DNA of 64,000 nucleotides from Sphingobium sp. WTD-1 (GTDB lineage Bacteria > Pseudomonadota > Alphaproteobacteria > Sphingomonadales > Sphingomonadaceae): positions 310,001 to 374,000 of the forward strand of contig NZ_CP119128.1 of the NCBI RefSeq assembly GCF_030128825.1, written 5' to 3'. A program made the translations under genes and the position numbers. Every line of letters starts with the position of its first letter. Position 1 is the stretch's first letter. The notes under the pieces were generated by a model, which saw only the letters and a list, made by a program, of their open reading frames with translations, had not been told where the DNA came from and ran no database searches. Positions 34,866 through 43,901 of the stretch are shown here, piece by piece.

Positions 34866-35746
34866 ACCGTCCCGTGCTGTTCGCGCTGTCTGGCAGCGAG
34901 GCCCTGGCACAGCCGCTATCCGCCGCACTCGATGCAGAGGTCGGCACGATCGAGCATCGTCAGTTTCCCGACGGGGAAACCTATCTCAGGGTCGTAAGCG
35001 ACATCAGCGACCGCGACGTCATCCTGCTGTGCAGTCTCGATCATCCGGACGCCAAGCTGTTGCCGCTGCTGTTCGCAGCCGACACCGCGCGCGATCTGGG
35101 CGCTCGCAGGATCGGGCTCGTCGCCCCCTACCTCGCTTACATGCGCCAGGACATTCGCTTCCATGCCGGCGAGGCGGTGACGTCGCGAACCTTTGCCGCG
35201 ATCCTGTCCCGCCATCTCGACTGGCTGGTGACGGTCGATCCGCATCTCCACCGCTATCATGCGTTGTCGGAAATCTACCGCATCCCGACCCAGGTTGTTC
35301 ATGCTGCGCGGCTTCTGGCCTCGTGGATCAAGCGCAATGTCGCTCGTCCGCTGATCATCGGTCCGGACCTGGAAAGCGAACAGTGGGTCTCGCAGGTGGC
35401 GGCCGATGCCGATGCTCCGTTTCTCGTGTGCGAGAAAATCCGGTCCGGCGACCGTGACGTCACCATCTCGATTCCGAATGCCCCAGCGTTTCTCGATCGC
35501 CAGCCGGTGCTGGTCGACGATATCGCCTCATCCGGCCGGACCCTCGCCGAGGCGGCGCGCCAGCTGGTCGGCATGGGGTTCGCGCGACCGGATTGCGTGG
35601 TCGTGCATCCGCTTTTCGCCGGCGATGCAGCGCAAGTCCTGGGTGGGCTCGTCGAGAGGATCGTGAGCACGAACGCTGTTGCGCATACCTCTAATGATAT
35701 CGACGTGATGCCGGCGATTGCGGAGGCCGTTCGTCACGGAATTTGA
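34862..35746 (+). CDS. ribose-phosphate pyrophosphokinase-like protein (short, archaeal-type)
   Basis: 294 residues. PRPP-synthase landmarks: RQFPDGETYLRV, YLAYMRQDIRFHAGEAVTSR (the RQDR-x-F/PGE loop), VDPHLHRY (DLH-like), and the PRPP loop VLVDDIASSGRTL. Shorter than bacterial Prs (about 315) and similar in length to archaeal class enzymes. It should interconvert ribose 5-phosphate/ATP and PRPP/AMP. With the phosphorylase it suggests a route between nucleotides, ribose (bis)phosphates and PRPP. ATGA overlap with the upstream gene. Confidence 0.88.
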   Translation: MNRPVLFALSGSEALAQPLSAALDAEVGTIEHRQFPDGETYLRVVSDISDRDVILLCSLDHPDAKLLPLLFAADTARDLGARRIGLVAPYLAYMRQDIRFHAGEAVTSRTFAAILSRHLDWLVTVDPHLHRYHALSEIYRIPTQVVHAARLLASWIKRNVARPLIIGPDLESEQWVSQVAADADAPFLVCEKIRSGDRDVTISIPNAPAFLDRQPVLVDDIASSGRTLAEAARQLVGMGFARPDCVVVHPLFAGDAAQVLGGLVERIVSTNAVAHTSNDIDVMPAIAEAVRHGI

Positions 35747-36164
35747 ACGGTGCGCTGCGCGTCAGTTCTTCAGTACTCAATGCTCAATGCACGATGAAAA
35801 CGAACGCCCGGCAAACGCCGGGCGCATTCCCATCCATTGACCCTACACGAGCCCGAACCAATCTTCCGGGAACTTCGCTTTCGGAGAAAGTCGCGGCAGG
35901 AAAGGAGGATATGTCATGTCGCACACACGCTCTTTCCTTGATCCCTTCATCGTTGCTCGGACCCGCAGCTTGAGCCCGAAGTGAAGCCCGCCATCCTTGC
36001 ATCCTGGGCGCCCGATCGCTCCGCCGTCGAGGGCCAACCGGCCCTCCGTCGCCCGCCAGCATCCCGGTGCCGGTCGACGATGTGATGGCAGCGCTGCGCT
36101 GGCTCGATCGCGCTGAGCACGGCGCAGGCAACCGGCATATATCGCCCGGTTCAGAGACCCGGCA
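35747..36164. other. intergenic region with a short translatable peptide
   Basis: About 420 bp. A strong AAAGGAGG box (35901-35908) stands 8 nt before an ATG at 35916 that encodes only 22 residues (MSHTRSFLDPFIVART…) before a TGA. Another frame becomes protein-like after about 36060 (VDDVMAALRWLDRAEHG) and ends in a TGA that overlaps the ATG at 36165. This may be a frameshifted small gene; no family recognised. Confidence 0.4.
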
Positions 36165-36536
36165 ATGAGCCGCGGCGCGTTGCGGCGCTGGCGTCAACGG
36201 GGCAGCCGGACCGTCACGGTCTCGCTGGCCTTTGCCGACATCATGGAGATTGCGCTCGCGCTGCTGTCGCTCTCTCCGGATGAACTGGCGCGGCTCGATT
36301 GGAGCTTTGCCGATCGCAAGCGCCTGCTCGATCATCTCCTGCAGTCGGGCAAACAGGCGCAGTCAGTGGACCGGGACCAGCTCGACCAGACATTGCTGCG
36401 CCTCGCGCTTCCCGCGCGCGACGTGCGACGCCTGAAACGCTTTGCGCAGCGCGAACTGCCAAAAACGGCCACGAACGCGGCTGTGATCGAACGGCTGAGC
36501 GCCGTGCTCGAGGCAGCCGATCCGGACAGGATCTAG
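36165..36536 (+). CDS. hypothetical protein (123 aa)
   Basis: The coding-like part is LAFADIMEIALALLSLSPDELARLDW onward: helical, with a C-terminal stretch ARDVRRLKRFAQRELPKTATNAAVIERLS. The first 20 residues are arginine-rich, so the true start may be an internal ATG at 36243. The ATG at 36165 overlaps the stop of an upstream small frame (ATGA). A minus-strand frame overlaps it completely; base composition favours this strand. No family recognised. Confidence 0.4.
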   Translation: MSRGALRRWRQRGSRTVTVSLAFADIMEIALALLSLSPDELARLDWSFADRKRLLDHLLQSGKQAQSVDRDQLDQTLLRLALPARDVRRLKRFAQRELPKTATNAAVIERLSAVLEAADPDRI

Positions 36537-36720
36537 CGCGGCTGTTCAATGGCGCTACGCCCGCCGCATGTTCCCGGAGCGCGCGCGTGCGTGCGTCATA
36601 GGCGCGCGCGAGCTGCGCGTGAACGATGATCGCCTCTGGGATCGCCGCAGCCTCGGCCGCCGCCCATTCCTGAGCCGCGCGCCTCATGCAATAATCCAGA
36701 TCGTCGTCGACACTGCTCAA
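36241..36720 (-). CDS. hypothetical protein downstream of NDUFS4-like gene (end uncertain)
   Basis: A TTG at 36720 overlaps the TGA of the complex-I-subunit-like gene. The first 60 codons read as a typical small helical protein (DDDLDYCMRRAAQEWAAAEA, then HAQLARAYDARTRAL). I have the impression of similar short proteins of unknown role. The remaining ~98 codons look like antisense of the plus-strand gene at 36165-36536, so the real stop may have been lost by a frameshift. Low confidence. Confidence 0.35.
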   Translation of the reverse strand: MSSVDDDLDYCMRRAAQEWAAAEAAAIPEAIIVHAQLARAYDARTRALREHAAGVAPLNSRARSCPDRLPRARRSAVRSQPRSWPFLAVRAAQSVSGVARRAREARGAAMSGRAGPGPLTAPVCPTAGDDRAGACDRQSSNRAAPVHPERATAARAQSP

Positions 36721-37100
36721 ACCCGTCCACCTCCCAGAAGGCCCGGATACGCGCCGAGCCGAAATATCAGTCCTGTCGATCGGCAATAGCGCTCGGCCGC
36801 ACCACGATCTTGAAATCGCAGTTCGACATGGGCAAGCGGATCGCGGCCGCCCGTCCACCCCGTCAACGGATCGATGAAGGGGGGACAGCGCGGCTCGAAG
36901 CGGACCCGCCACTGGCCGCGCCGGGCCCGTCCGCCCTGATTGGTCGCGATCGGCATCGGCTCGATGATCGCCACCGCATCGGGCGGGAAGGCGCCGGTGC
37001 AAACGGCACAACGCCGGCCATTATCGTTCGGCGGCGTTGACGACCGCCTGCGTGGCCCGGAACGGGTGTTCCGGACCAGCTCGTCATGCGGCGCCGCCAT
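36717..37100 (-). CDS. ETC complex I subunit (NDUFS4-like) protein
   Basis: 127 residues from ATG at 37100. The C-terminal part RWRVRFEP-type sequence (QWRVRFEPRCPPFIDPLTGW), DPLAHVELRFQDRGAAERYC matches the ETC_C1_NDUFA4/NDUFS4 family, an accessory respiratory complex I subunit in alphaproteobacteria and mitochondria. The N-terminus has a CAVCTG pair of cysteines. The ATG lies 17 bp inside the 3' end of the upstream hsp20, so it is translationally coupled to a heat-shock gene. A stress-linked variant of the subunit is possible. Confidence 0.75.
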   Translation of the reverse strand: MAAPHDELVRNTRSGPRRRSSTPPNDNGRRCAVCTGAFPPDAVAIIEPMPIATNQGGRARRGQWRVRFEPRCPPFIDPLTGWTGGRDPLAHVELRFQDRGAAERYCRSTGLIFRLGAYPGLLGGGRV

Positions 37101-37605
37101 TGATCGGAATGCGGCGACGATGATCGTCCGGCACCTCCGATCGGGGCAGCGCGACGGTGAGCACGCCGTTCTTGAACGTCGCGGTCGCCTTGTCGCGGTC
37201 GATTCCGCGCGGAAGGCCAATGCGGCGCTCGAAGCGGCCGTAGCTCCGCTCGGAATAGCCGCGGTCCTTGTCGTCGACCTCCGCACGCTTTTCGCCGCGG
37301 ATGGTCAGCGCGCCTTCCTCGATGCTGATGTCGACATCCTTTTCCTCGAGCCCAGGGAGCTCCGCAGTCACGCGAATCTCCCTATCGGTCTCGCCAAGCT
37401 CGACATGCGGCCACGCGGCGCCGCGGTCGAAGCCGCCGAAAGCCGGCACGCCAAAACCGCGAAACACGTCATCGAACAGCCGGTTCACGTCGCGATGAAG
37501 CGAAAAGAGCGGGTGGGTTGCAGCCTCGCGATCGCGCTCGGCGCCGATGGCTGCGGGAAGCCGGTTCTCCTGCCGGCTCCAGGGGATCAAATCACGGAAC
37601 GCCAT
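37084..37605 (-). CDS. small heat-shock protein Hsp20 (paralogue)
   Basis: 173 residues. Arm MAFRDLIPWSRQENRLP, crystallin domain from about residue 70 (WPHVELGETDREIRVTAEL, GALTIRGEKRAE) to GVLTVALPRSE and the IPI motif (RRIPINGG) at the C-terminus that mediates oligomerisation. Same type as the protein at 26237-26746. Follows another Hsp20 gene after a hairpin and overlaps the NDUFS4-like gene by 17 bp. Confidence 0.95.
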   Translation of the reverse strand: MAFRDLIPWSRQENRLPAAIGAERDREAATHPLFSLHRDVNRLFDDVFRGFGVPAFGGFDRGAAWPHVELGETDREIRVTAELPGLEEKDVDISIEEGALTIRGEKRAEVDDKDRGYSERSYGRFERRIGLPRGIDRDKATATFKNGVLTVALPRSEVPDDHRRRIPINGGAA

Positions 37606-37645
37606 GACGGCTATCTCCTTGTCTGGCTAGAGTTGGGGCATGACC

Positions 37646-37680
37646 CGCCGGCCACCGCCCCCACGGGGACGGTGCCGGCG
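37646..37680. terminator. GC-rich hairpin between second hsp20 pair
   Basis: CGCCGGC-C-ACCG (37646-37657) pairs with CGGT-GCCGGCG (37670-37680) with one bulged base. Its position between the two hsp20 genes equals that of the hairpin at 26775-26806, although the sequence differs. This suggests a maintained function in setting relative expression of the two chaperones. Confidence 0.55.
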
Positions 37681-37698
37681 AGCCGATTGTGATCGCGA

Positions 37699-38109
37699 TC
37701 AGGCCGCTTGGGCGTCCTTGGGTGCCTCGATGCGGTCATTGGCGGCACTGCCGCCGCCGCTGATCTCGATCTTGCGCGGTTTCATCGCTTCGGGAACGAC
37801 CCGCTTGAGCTGGATCCGCCGCTCGAACGAACGGGTCGCGATGCCGCGATGCAGATAATCGCCCTGATCCTGGTCTTCGGCGCGCTGGCCGGTGACGGTG
37901 AGCTGATTCTGCTGGGCAACGACCTCGATATCGTTCGGCCGGAAGCCAGCGACGGCCAGTGTGATGCGATAGCTATCCTCGCCGTCCCTCACGATGTCGA
38001 ACGGCGGAAAGCCGTCATCCTCGCGCTGGCCCGCTTCGAGCATGTTAAACAGGCGGTCGAAGCCAACGGTGGAGCGCCGATAGGGCGCAAAGTCAAACGT
38101 GCTTCTCAT
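37699..38109 (-). CDS. small heat-shock protein Hsp20 (IbpA-like paralogue)
   Basis: 136 residues from ATG at 38109, with AGGAGG upstream. N-terminus MRSTFDFAPYRRSTVGFDRL matches the 26816-27322 protein. The domain continues YRITLAVAGFRPNDIEVVA, QLTVTGQRAED, RGIATRSFERRIQL and ends PRKIEISGGG. It is shorter than its paralogue by about 32 residues, having lost a stretch before the C-terminal part (no GMLSIEL-like strand), so the beta-sandwich edge may be altered. Confidence 0.93.
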   Translation of the reverse strand: MRSTFDFAPYRRSTVGFDRLFNMLEAGQREDDGFPPFDIVRDGEDSYRITLAVAGFRPNDIEVVAQQNQLTVTGQRAEDQDQGDYLHRGIATRSFERRIQLKRVVPEAMKPRKIEISGGGSAANDRIEAPKDAQAA

Positions 38110-38719
38110 TTCCAAATCCTCCTCAGGAAGCGATCTGGGCATGAGCTGCGCCGGTGCAGGAGAGCCGGCGCCCTCTATGTCCCACCGGACCCGAACACGG
38201 CGCCCGGCGAAACCGAGTTAGAAACTCGCGACGCCATTTCAAGAGATGGAAAGACACCAAATGCGCCGGTGAAAACGCCCGTCCATCGGTGCCCTTTGCG
38301 GATGCTTTTCATAAAGCCGCACGCGAGCGGAATGGCCATCCGTCCCGGACATCGGCATTATGACGCTGCTGACACAGCATAGCTATCTACCAGCTTCCTG
38401 ACCTGACAACATCGCGCGTCGGGCTTAGGAGGAAGCAGCGCGCCCATCTCCCAAGAGCACGTGCACACTCCCGGCGGCCGCGTCTCCCGGCGCCTTGCCG
38501 CCGGGAGACCAGATGGAAACGTCCGCATCGCATTGGCAAGAGCCGTCATATCGCGACGGTGGGCCGACGAAGGTTGCGATTACCCCCAGCCGTGCATCTG
38601 CGCCGCTTGATGTGCTGCGGCATTTCGGCCTTGACCTTGGACCATGGTCCTACCCGTAAGAGGCCTCCCCGATTGCGGTGCCCCGCGGCACGGCGCATCC
38701 TGATCGATATCCGGGGACT
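38110..38719. other. intergenic region with hairpin
   Basis: About 610 bp between hsp20 and the response regulator, with no convincing coding sequence in either direction. An 11-bp hairpin GTCTCCCGGCG/CGCCGGGAGAC at 38482-38509 is the only clear structure. Promoters for the divergent hsp20 and regulator genes should lie here. Confidence 0.5.
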
Positions 38720-39355
38720 ATGGGTAACAAGCGTGTCGTTCACATCGTCGATGACGAAGAGACAATTCGAAAAGCATTGGGATTCACGTTGCGGACCGCA
38801 GGCTTTGTCCTCGAGGTCTACGCTTCGGGGCCGGAATTTCTGTCGGCCCTGGGTGACGCCGAGAAAGGCTGCGTGATCCTCGACATGCACATGCCGGACA
38901 TGGACGGCCTTCAGGTCCAGGCGGAGCTGACAAGACGCGGCATCGGCATGCCCGTCGTGGTGCTGACCGGAAATGGAGATCCTACGCTCGCCGTCCAGGC
39001 CATGAGGGCGGGTGCAGTCGATTTTCTCGCCAAGCCGGTCGAGAAGGCCGCGCTGCTCGGCGCAATCGACCGCGCCTTCAGCCGGCTGGAGAATATAGCC
39101 GGCCGTGCCGCCGAACAGGCCGACGCTCTGTCGAAAGCCGCGAGACTGACGCAGCGCGAACGGGCTATCCTGAGAGGGATTGCGCGAGGTCATCCCAACA
39201 ACCTCATCGCAGATGAACTCGGCATCACGTCCCGCACGGTTGAGCTGGATCGGGCCAGCCTGATGATCAAACTGGGAGCCCAAAGTTTGCCCGACCTGCT
39301 ACGGATCGCCTTTGCTGTGGATGTAGGCGGTTCGGCCAGTGCCGACCGGCGTTAG
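38720..39355 (+). CDS. FixJ-family response regulator (orphan)
   Basis: 211 residues from ATG at 38720. Receiver: VHIVDDEE, phospho-acceptor in CVILDMHMPDMDG, VVVLTGNGD, and lysine in DFLAKPVEKAALL. Linker, then LuxR-type HTH (LTQRERAILRGIARGHPNNLIADELGITSRTVE). The recognition helix reads TVELDRASLM where the usual FixJ form is TVEVHRA, so DNA specificity may differ. No kinase gene is adjacent; the FixL/FixJ pair lies 10 kb away and could crosstalk. Confidence 0.9.
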   Translation: MGNKRVVHIVDDEETIRKALGFTLRTAGFVLEVYASGPEFLSALGDAEKGCVILDMHMPDMDGLQVQAELTRRGIGMPVVVLTGNGDPTLAVQAMRAGAVDFLAKPVEKAALLGAIDRAFSRLENIAGRAAEQADALSKAARLTQRERAILRGIARGHPNNLIADELGITSRTVELDRASLMIKLGAQSLPDLLRIAFAVDVGGSASADRR

Positions 39356-39381
39356 GCTTCACGCCCGAGCCATGCCGTATA

Positions 39382-39780
39382 CTATGCGGATCGGGCCAAC
39401 GCCAGTTCAGCAATGATCGGACAATCCGGCCGCTCGTCGCCGTGACACCGCTCGGCGAGATCGACCAGCGTGTCGCGCAGCGCCGTCAGTGCCGCGGCCT
39501 TGCGCTCAAATTCCTCGGCGCGGGCAAGGGCAAGCCGCTTCACCTCCGCGCTCGCGCGACCCATATCCGCCCAAAGGCCGAGCAAGGTGCGGATCTCCTC
39601 GATCGGGAAACCCAGATCTCGCGCATTGGCGATGAACCGAAGGCGATGGAGGTCACTCTCGCCATAGTCGCGATAGCCTGCACCCCGGCGCGGCGGCGCC
39701 GGGATGAGGCCAATCTTCTCATAATGGCGGATCATCCGCTCCGAGACCCCGCTTTGCTTCGACGCCTCCCCGATGTTCAC
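39382..39780 (-). CDS. cueR: CueR-like MerR-family copper-responsive regulator
   Basis: 132 residues from GTG at 39780 that overlaps the P-type ATPase stop (GTGA). Winged [29 protein letters not shown], dimer coiled coil, and the C-terminal metal loop with two cysteines in [12 protein letters not shown], the Cu(I)/Ag(I)/Au(I) CueR pattern. It should activate the ATPase promoter by untwisting its 19-bp spacer. Last gene of its own target operon. Confidence 0.9.
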   Translation of the reverse strand: MNIGEASKQSGVSERMIRHYEKIGLIPAPPRRGAGYRDYGESDLHRLRFIANARDLGFPIEEIRTLLGLWADMGRASAEVKRLALARAEEFERKAAALTALRDTLVDLAERCHGDERPDCPIIAELALARSA

Positions 39781-42134
39781 AGCGCTTTCCGGTTGAGGCG
39801 CAGCGCGTTGGTGACCACGCTGACCGAGGAGAGCGCCATGGCGGCGGCCGCGATGATCGGCGAGAGGAGGATGCCGAACAGCGGATAGAGTGCGCCCGCC
39901 GCGACCGGCACGCCCGCGACATTGTAGATGAAAGCGAAGACGAGGTTCTGGCGGATGTTCGACATGGTCGCCTGGCTGAGCCGTCGCGCCCGGACGATGC
40001 CGGTAAGGTCGCCCTTGAGCAGGGTGACGCCTGCGCTCTCGATCGCGACGTCGGTGCCCGAGCCCATGGCGATGCCGACATCGGCGGCGGCTAGCGCGGG
40101 GGCGTCGTTGACACCATCGCCGGCCATGGCGACCACCCGTCCCTCGCGCTTGAACTTCGCGACCACGGCGCTCTTCTGATCGGGCAGCACCTCGGCTTCG
40201 ACCTCGTCGATGCCCAGGCGCCGGGCGACCGCTTCCGCCGTGGTGCGGTTGTCGCCGGTCAGCATGACCACGCGAATGCCCTCCGCCTTGAGCGCGGCGA
40301 GCGCTTCGGGCGTCGTGGCCTTCACCGGATCGGCGATCGCGAAGGCGCCGCCGACCGTGCCGTCGACGCCGATGAAGATCGCGGTGGCGCCATCCCGGCG
40401 CAGTGCGTCGGCCTGGCTGGCGAGCGCCTCAGTCGCAACCCCTTCGTCGGCAAGGAACCGCGCATTGCCGAGGACGATGCGCCGCCCTTCGACCGTGCCG
40501 AGCGCGCCGCGCCCAGTCGGCGAGTCGAAGTCGATGACGTCGCTCGTGGCGATGCCGCGATCCTTCGCGGCCTCGACGATTGCCAACGCGAGCGGATGCT
40601 CGGAGGCCCGCTCGACCGAGGCGGCAAGCCGCAGCAGTTCGGCTTCGTCGAAGCCGGGCGCCGGCACGATCTGGGTGACGGCAGGCCGGCCTTCGGTGAG
40701 CGTGCCTGTCTTGTCGACGACGAGCGTGTCGACCTTTTCCATATGCTCGAGCGCTTCGGCGTTCTTGATAAGGACGCCGAGCCCGGCGCCGCGGCCGACG
40801 CCGACCATGATCGACATCGGCGTTGCGAGACCCAACGCGCAAGGACAAGCGATGATCAGCACGGCGACCGACGCCACCAGCCCGTAGGCGAAGCGCGGCT
40901 CTGGGCCCCAGATACCCCAGGCGATGAACGCGACCACCGCGACCGCGATGACCACCGGCACGAACCAGCCCGACACCTGATCGGCCATGCGCTGGATCGG
41001 CGCGCGCGAGCGCTGCGCCTCGGCGACCATCTGGACGATCCGCGCGAGCATGGTGTCGCGTCCGACCTTGTCGGCGACGATCACCAGCGCTCCGGTCTGG
41101 TTGAGCGTGCCGCCGATCACCGTGTCGGCCTTGGCCTTGGTGACGGGCATGGACTCACCGGTGACCATCGACTCGTCGAGCGAGGAGCGGCCGTCCTCGA
41201 CCACGCCGTCGACCGGCACCTTCTCGCCGGGCCGCACGCGCAGGCGGTCGCCGACCGCGACCAGATCGAGGCTGATTTCCTCTTCGTTGCCATCGGAACC
41301 GATGCGGCGCGCGGTCTTGGGCGCGAGATTGAGCAGCGCCTTGATCGCGCCCGAGGTTCGCTCACGCGCGCGCAGTTCGAGCACCTGGCCGAGCAGCACG
41401 AGGACAGTGATCACCGCGGCCGCCTCGAAATAGACGGCAACCATGCCGTCCTCTCCGCGGAAGGCGGGCGGGAACAGCTGGGGCGCGAGCGTCGCGACGA
41501 CGCTGTAGATCCAGGCGACCCCGGTCCCCATCGCGATCAGGGTGAACATGTTGAGGTTGCGGGTCTTGAGCGAGGTCCAGCCACGCTCGAAGAAGGGCCA
41601 GCCCGCCCAGAGCACGACGGGTGTCGCCAGCACGAACTGGATCCATACCGAGATCGACATCGGCACGAGGCGATGGATCGCGGGAAAGAGATGCGCGCCC
41701 ATCTCGAGGATCAGCACCGGGAGGGCCAGCATCAGGCCGACCCGGAAGCGCCGTGTGAAATCGACCAGTTCGTGGCTGGGGCCGCTGTCGGCGGTTACTG
41801 TCGCGGGTTCGAGCGCCATGCCGCAGATCGGACAGGACCCGGGATGGTCCTGCCGGATCTCGGGATGCATAGGGCAGGTCCAGATCGTGCCTTCTGGCAC
41901 CGCGACCGGCGGTGCCGGCGGGCCGAGATAGCGCTCGGGATCGGCGATGAATTTTGCCCGGCAGCCCGCGCTGCAGAAATGATAGCGTTCACCGCCATGA
42001 TCGGCATGGTGCGCGGTGGTCGCCGGATCGACGGTCATGCCACAGACCGGGTCCTTGATGCCGGTCGCCGCTTTCGCGCCGCCGTGGCCGCCGCAGCAAC
42101 CGCCGCCATGCGCCGCTCCATGTGTCTCGTTCAT
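39777..42134 (-). CDS. copA: Cu(I)-exporting P-type ATPase CopA
   Basis: About 785 residues from ATG at 42134 (AAAGGAG upstream). N-terminal His/Cys-rich start ([11 protein letters not shown]), YHS domain ([10 protein letters not shown]…[12 protein letters not shown]), heavy-metal-binding domain ([20 protein letters not shown]), then membrane domain. Key motifs: TGES, the transport-site CPC in [22 protein letters not shown] phosphorylation site, HP in ASEHPLALA, and [10 protein letters not shown]. It pumps Cu(I) out of the cytoplasm. Preceded by a MerR-type promoter and followed by its regulator. Confidence 0.95.
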   Translation of the reverse strand: MNETHGAAHGGGCCGGHGGAKAATGIKDPVCGMTVDPATTAHHADHGGERYHFCSAGCRAKFIADPERYLGPPAPPVAVPEGTIWTCPMHPEIRQDHPGSCPICGMALEPATVTADSGPSHELVDFTRRFRVGLMLALPVLILEMGAHLFPAIHRLVPMSISVWIQFVLATPVVLWAGWPFFERGWTSLKTRNLNMFTLIAMGTGVAWIYSVVATLAPQLFPPAFRGEDGMVAVYFEAAAVITVLVLLGQVLELRARERTSGAIKALLNLAPKTARRIGSDGNEEEISLDLVAVGDRLRVRPGEKVPVDGVVEDGRSSLDESMVTGESMPVTKAKADTVIGGTLNQTGALVIVADKVGRDTMLARIVQMVAEAQRSRAPIQRMADQVSGWFVPVVIAVAVVAFIAWGIWGPEPRFAYGLVASVAVLIIACPCALGLATPMSIMVGVGRGAGLGVLIKNAEALEHMEKVDTLVVDKTGTLTEGRPAVTQIVPAPGFDEAELLRLAASVERASEHPLALAIVEAAKDRGIATSDVIDFDSPTGRGALGTVEGRRIVLGNARFLADEGVATEALASQADALRRDGATAIFIGVDGTVGGAFAIADPVKATTPEALAALKAEGIRVVMLTGDNRTTAEAVARRLGIDEVEAEVLPDQKSAVVAKFKREGRVVAMAGDGVNDAPALAAADVGIAMGSGTDVAIESAGVTLLKGDLTGIVRARRLSQATMSNIRQNLVFAFIYNVAGVPVAAGALYPLFGILLSPIIAAAAMALSSVSVVTNALRLNRKAL

Positions 42135-42159
42135 CGCCTTGCTCCTTTCGACGCCTGAC

Positions 42160-42190
42160 GATCTAGGGTCTGACACCGTGTCAGGGTCAA
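42160..42190 (-). promoter_or_regulatory. CueR-type promoter/operator of the P-type ATPase operon
   Basis: On the minus strand: -35 TTGACC (42190-42185), 19-nt spacer, -10 TAGATC (42165-42160). The spacer holds a perfect dyad CTGACAC-G-GTGTCAG (42170-42184). The overlong 19-bp spacer with central dyad is the hallmark of MerR-family activated promoters. Confidence 0.88.
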
Positions 42191-42241
42191 TACGTAATCG
42201 CCTAAGCGGCCAAATCGGCGTACCCGGTCGCTCGGCCGGGA

Positions 42242-42916
42242 TCAGCCAAGGTCGTTCGCAACCGTAAGGCCCTGGGCCTGCGCCGGTCGATGCGCGGTAA
42301 GCAATTCGATCGCGCCGGTGATGGTCAAGAGCCGAAACGTCTCGGCCACATGCCTGAAGCCGGCCGCCGCGATCAGGCCGGGGAGCACGCCGTCGGCGTT
42401 GGGTCGGGTATCATCGATGCCATCGAGTCGCTGCACGGTCAGGCGAAAGGCGAGCCGCATGAGACCGTGCTGGCGGCCATAATCTGCGATCACCAGGCGG
42501 CCACCCGGGCGCAGCATGGCGAACATGGCGCGCAGGGTTGCCGCCTTCTCCCTGACCGGCATCTGATGCAGCACGAGACTCGATACGACAGCGTCGGCGG
42601 TGCCCGGGGCCACGTCCCTGGCAAATCCCTGACGCCAGTCAATATCGGCCTGCCGCGCAGCGGCCTTGTGCCGCGCGATGTCGAGCGCCTCGGCATCGGG
42701 ATCGAGACCGATCACCTGCGTCCTGGGCTCGGCTTGCTTGAGCATCAGCGCGAAGCTGCCGGTGCCACAGCCGACGTCGACGACCGTCTCACCGGCTTTG
42801 GGCGCCAGGGCGGCGAGCATGGCGGCACGCCACCGCTTCTCCCGCGTCCACAGGCGGATCGCGCGATCATAGTCTTTCGTCGATCCGGTCCCGAGCGGCG
42901 GGGTGTAGGATTGCAT
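42242..42916 (-). CDS. class I SAM-dependent methyltransferase
   Basis: 224 residues. SAM motif [14 protein letters not shown], motif [10 protein letters not shown], post-motif [13 protein letters not shown] and [12 protein letters not shown]. UbiE/Methyltransf_11 type; substrate unknown. Stands between the P-type ATPase promoter and copD on the same strand, 36 bp after copD, and may be co-transcribed with copC-copD. Small methyltransferases recur in copper/silver loci, but no role is established. Confidence 0.88.
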   Translation of the reverse strand: MQSYTPPLGTGSTKDYDRAIRLWTREKRWRAAMLAALAPKAGETVVDVGCGTGSFALMLKQAEPRTQVIGLDPDAEALDIARHKAAARQADIDWRQGFARDVAPGTADAVVSSLVLHQMPVREKAATLRAMFAMLRPGGRLVIADYGRQHGLMRLAFRLTVQRLDGIDDTRPNADGVLPGLIAAAGFRHVAETFRLLTITGAIELLTAHRPAQAQGLTVANDLG

Positions 42917-42952
42917 TGGCTTCTCCCAACGCGAGGCGTCCGAAACGATAAG

Positions 42953-43897
42953 CTACATCGACATGGGCGGCGATAGTGTCCCCAGCCAGGCGACGAGCCC
43001 GAGAATGACGATCGCAAGACCGCCTTCGACGACGAGGCTCGCGCGCAGCAGCGCCTGCGCCCGTGGCGCGTCCTCTTCCTCGATCGCCTGCGCAAGTGCC
43101 GGGGTCAGGCGATAACGGTTGAGCGCGGCCAGGCCCAGCATGCCGGCGAACAGCAGCAGCTTGGCGATGAGCAGCAGGCCGTAGGTCGACTGCCCGAGCG
43201 AGGCGATGTTGCCCGGACCGACGAGGAACCAGCCGTTCACCGTCCCGGTCAGGATCAGCAGGGCGACGATGATCGTGCCGACGAGGGAGAAGCCCCGCAA
43301 CGCTTCCTCGGCGAGCGTGACCCGGTCCATGTCTTGAGCGGCGAGATCGTCGGTTGCGAGCCTGGGAAGTACCAGCGCGAGGAATGCGGCAAGTGCGCCG
43401 ACCCAGGCGCCGGCGGCGAGCAGATGGATGAGATCGGCGCCCAGTTGCAGCCAGCCCGCCTCGCCTTCGCCAGCCGCGCCATGCCCACTCCAGGCGAGGG
43501 TCGCGAGTGCGACCGCGCCTGCCAGAGTGGAGGCGATGAAGGCAGGACGGGATTGCCGGCGATAGAAGGGGATGGAGAGCAGAAGAACGAGGAGCGCGAC
43601 GAGGCGCGCCTTCAGCGCCGTTCCCATGGACGTGCCGTTGAACAGCTCTGCGACCATGGAAAGATCAGGCTGGGTGAGCGGCAGCCCGGTCATGGCCGCT
43701 GCCTGCAACGCGAACCCCAGCGCCGACAGCAGGAGGGCGAGACAGGCGAGACCGGCCACCATTGCTACCATCGGCAGATGCCGCTGTACCATCCGGCCGC
43801 CGCCGGGCGCATAGAGCGCGAACAGCGGCAGGCCGAACAACAGGCCGAGATCGACGTAGAGCGCCCAGCGGACGGCGACGAGTGCCACGTCGTTCAT
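42953..43897 (-). CDS. copD: copper resistance membrane protein CopD
   Basis: 314 residues with eight predicted membrane helices; landmarks RWALYVDLGLLFGLPLFALY at the start and ADLIHLLAAGAWVGALAAF in the CopD domain, with conserved His. It is thought to move copper across the inner membrane together with periplasmic CopC. Begins 4 bp after copC. Confidence 0.92.
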   Translation of the reverse strand: MNDVALVAVRWALYVDLGLLFGLPLFALYAPGGGRMVQRHLPMVAMVAGLACLALLLSALGFALQAAAMTGLPLTQPDLSMVAELFNGTSMGTALKARLVALLVLLLSIPFYRRQSRPAFIASTLAGAVALATLAWSGHGAAGEGEAGWLQLGADLIHLLAAGAWVGALAAFLALVLPRLATDDLAAQDMDRVTLAEEALRGFSLVGTIIVALLILTGTVNGWFLVGPGNIASLGQSTYGLLLIAKLLLFAGMLGLAALNRYRLTPALAQAIEEEDAPRAQALLRASLVVEGGLAIVILGLVAWLGTLSPPMSM

Positions 43898-43901
43898 GGC
43901 G

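Noticed and set aside
42176..42200. A fifth ECF promoter (ACGTATT before the P-type ATPase)
   Set aside because: No GAGGGG box at the required distance, and the bases overlap the better-supported CueR-type -35 region.
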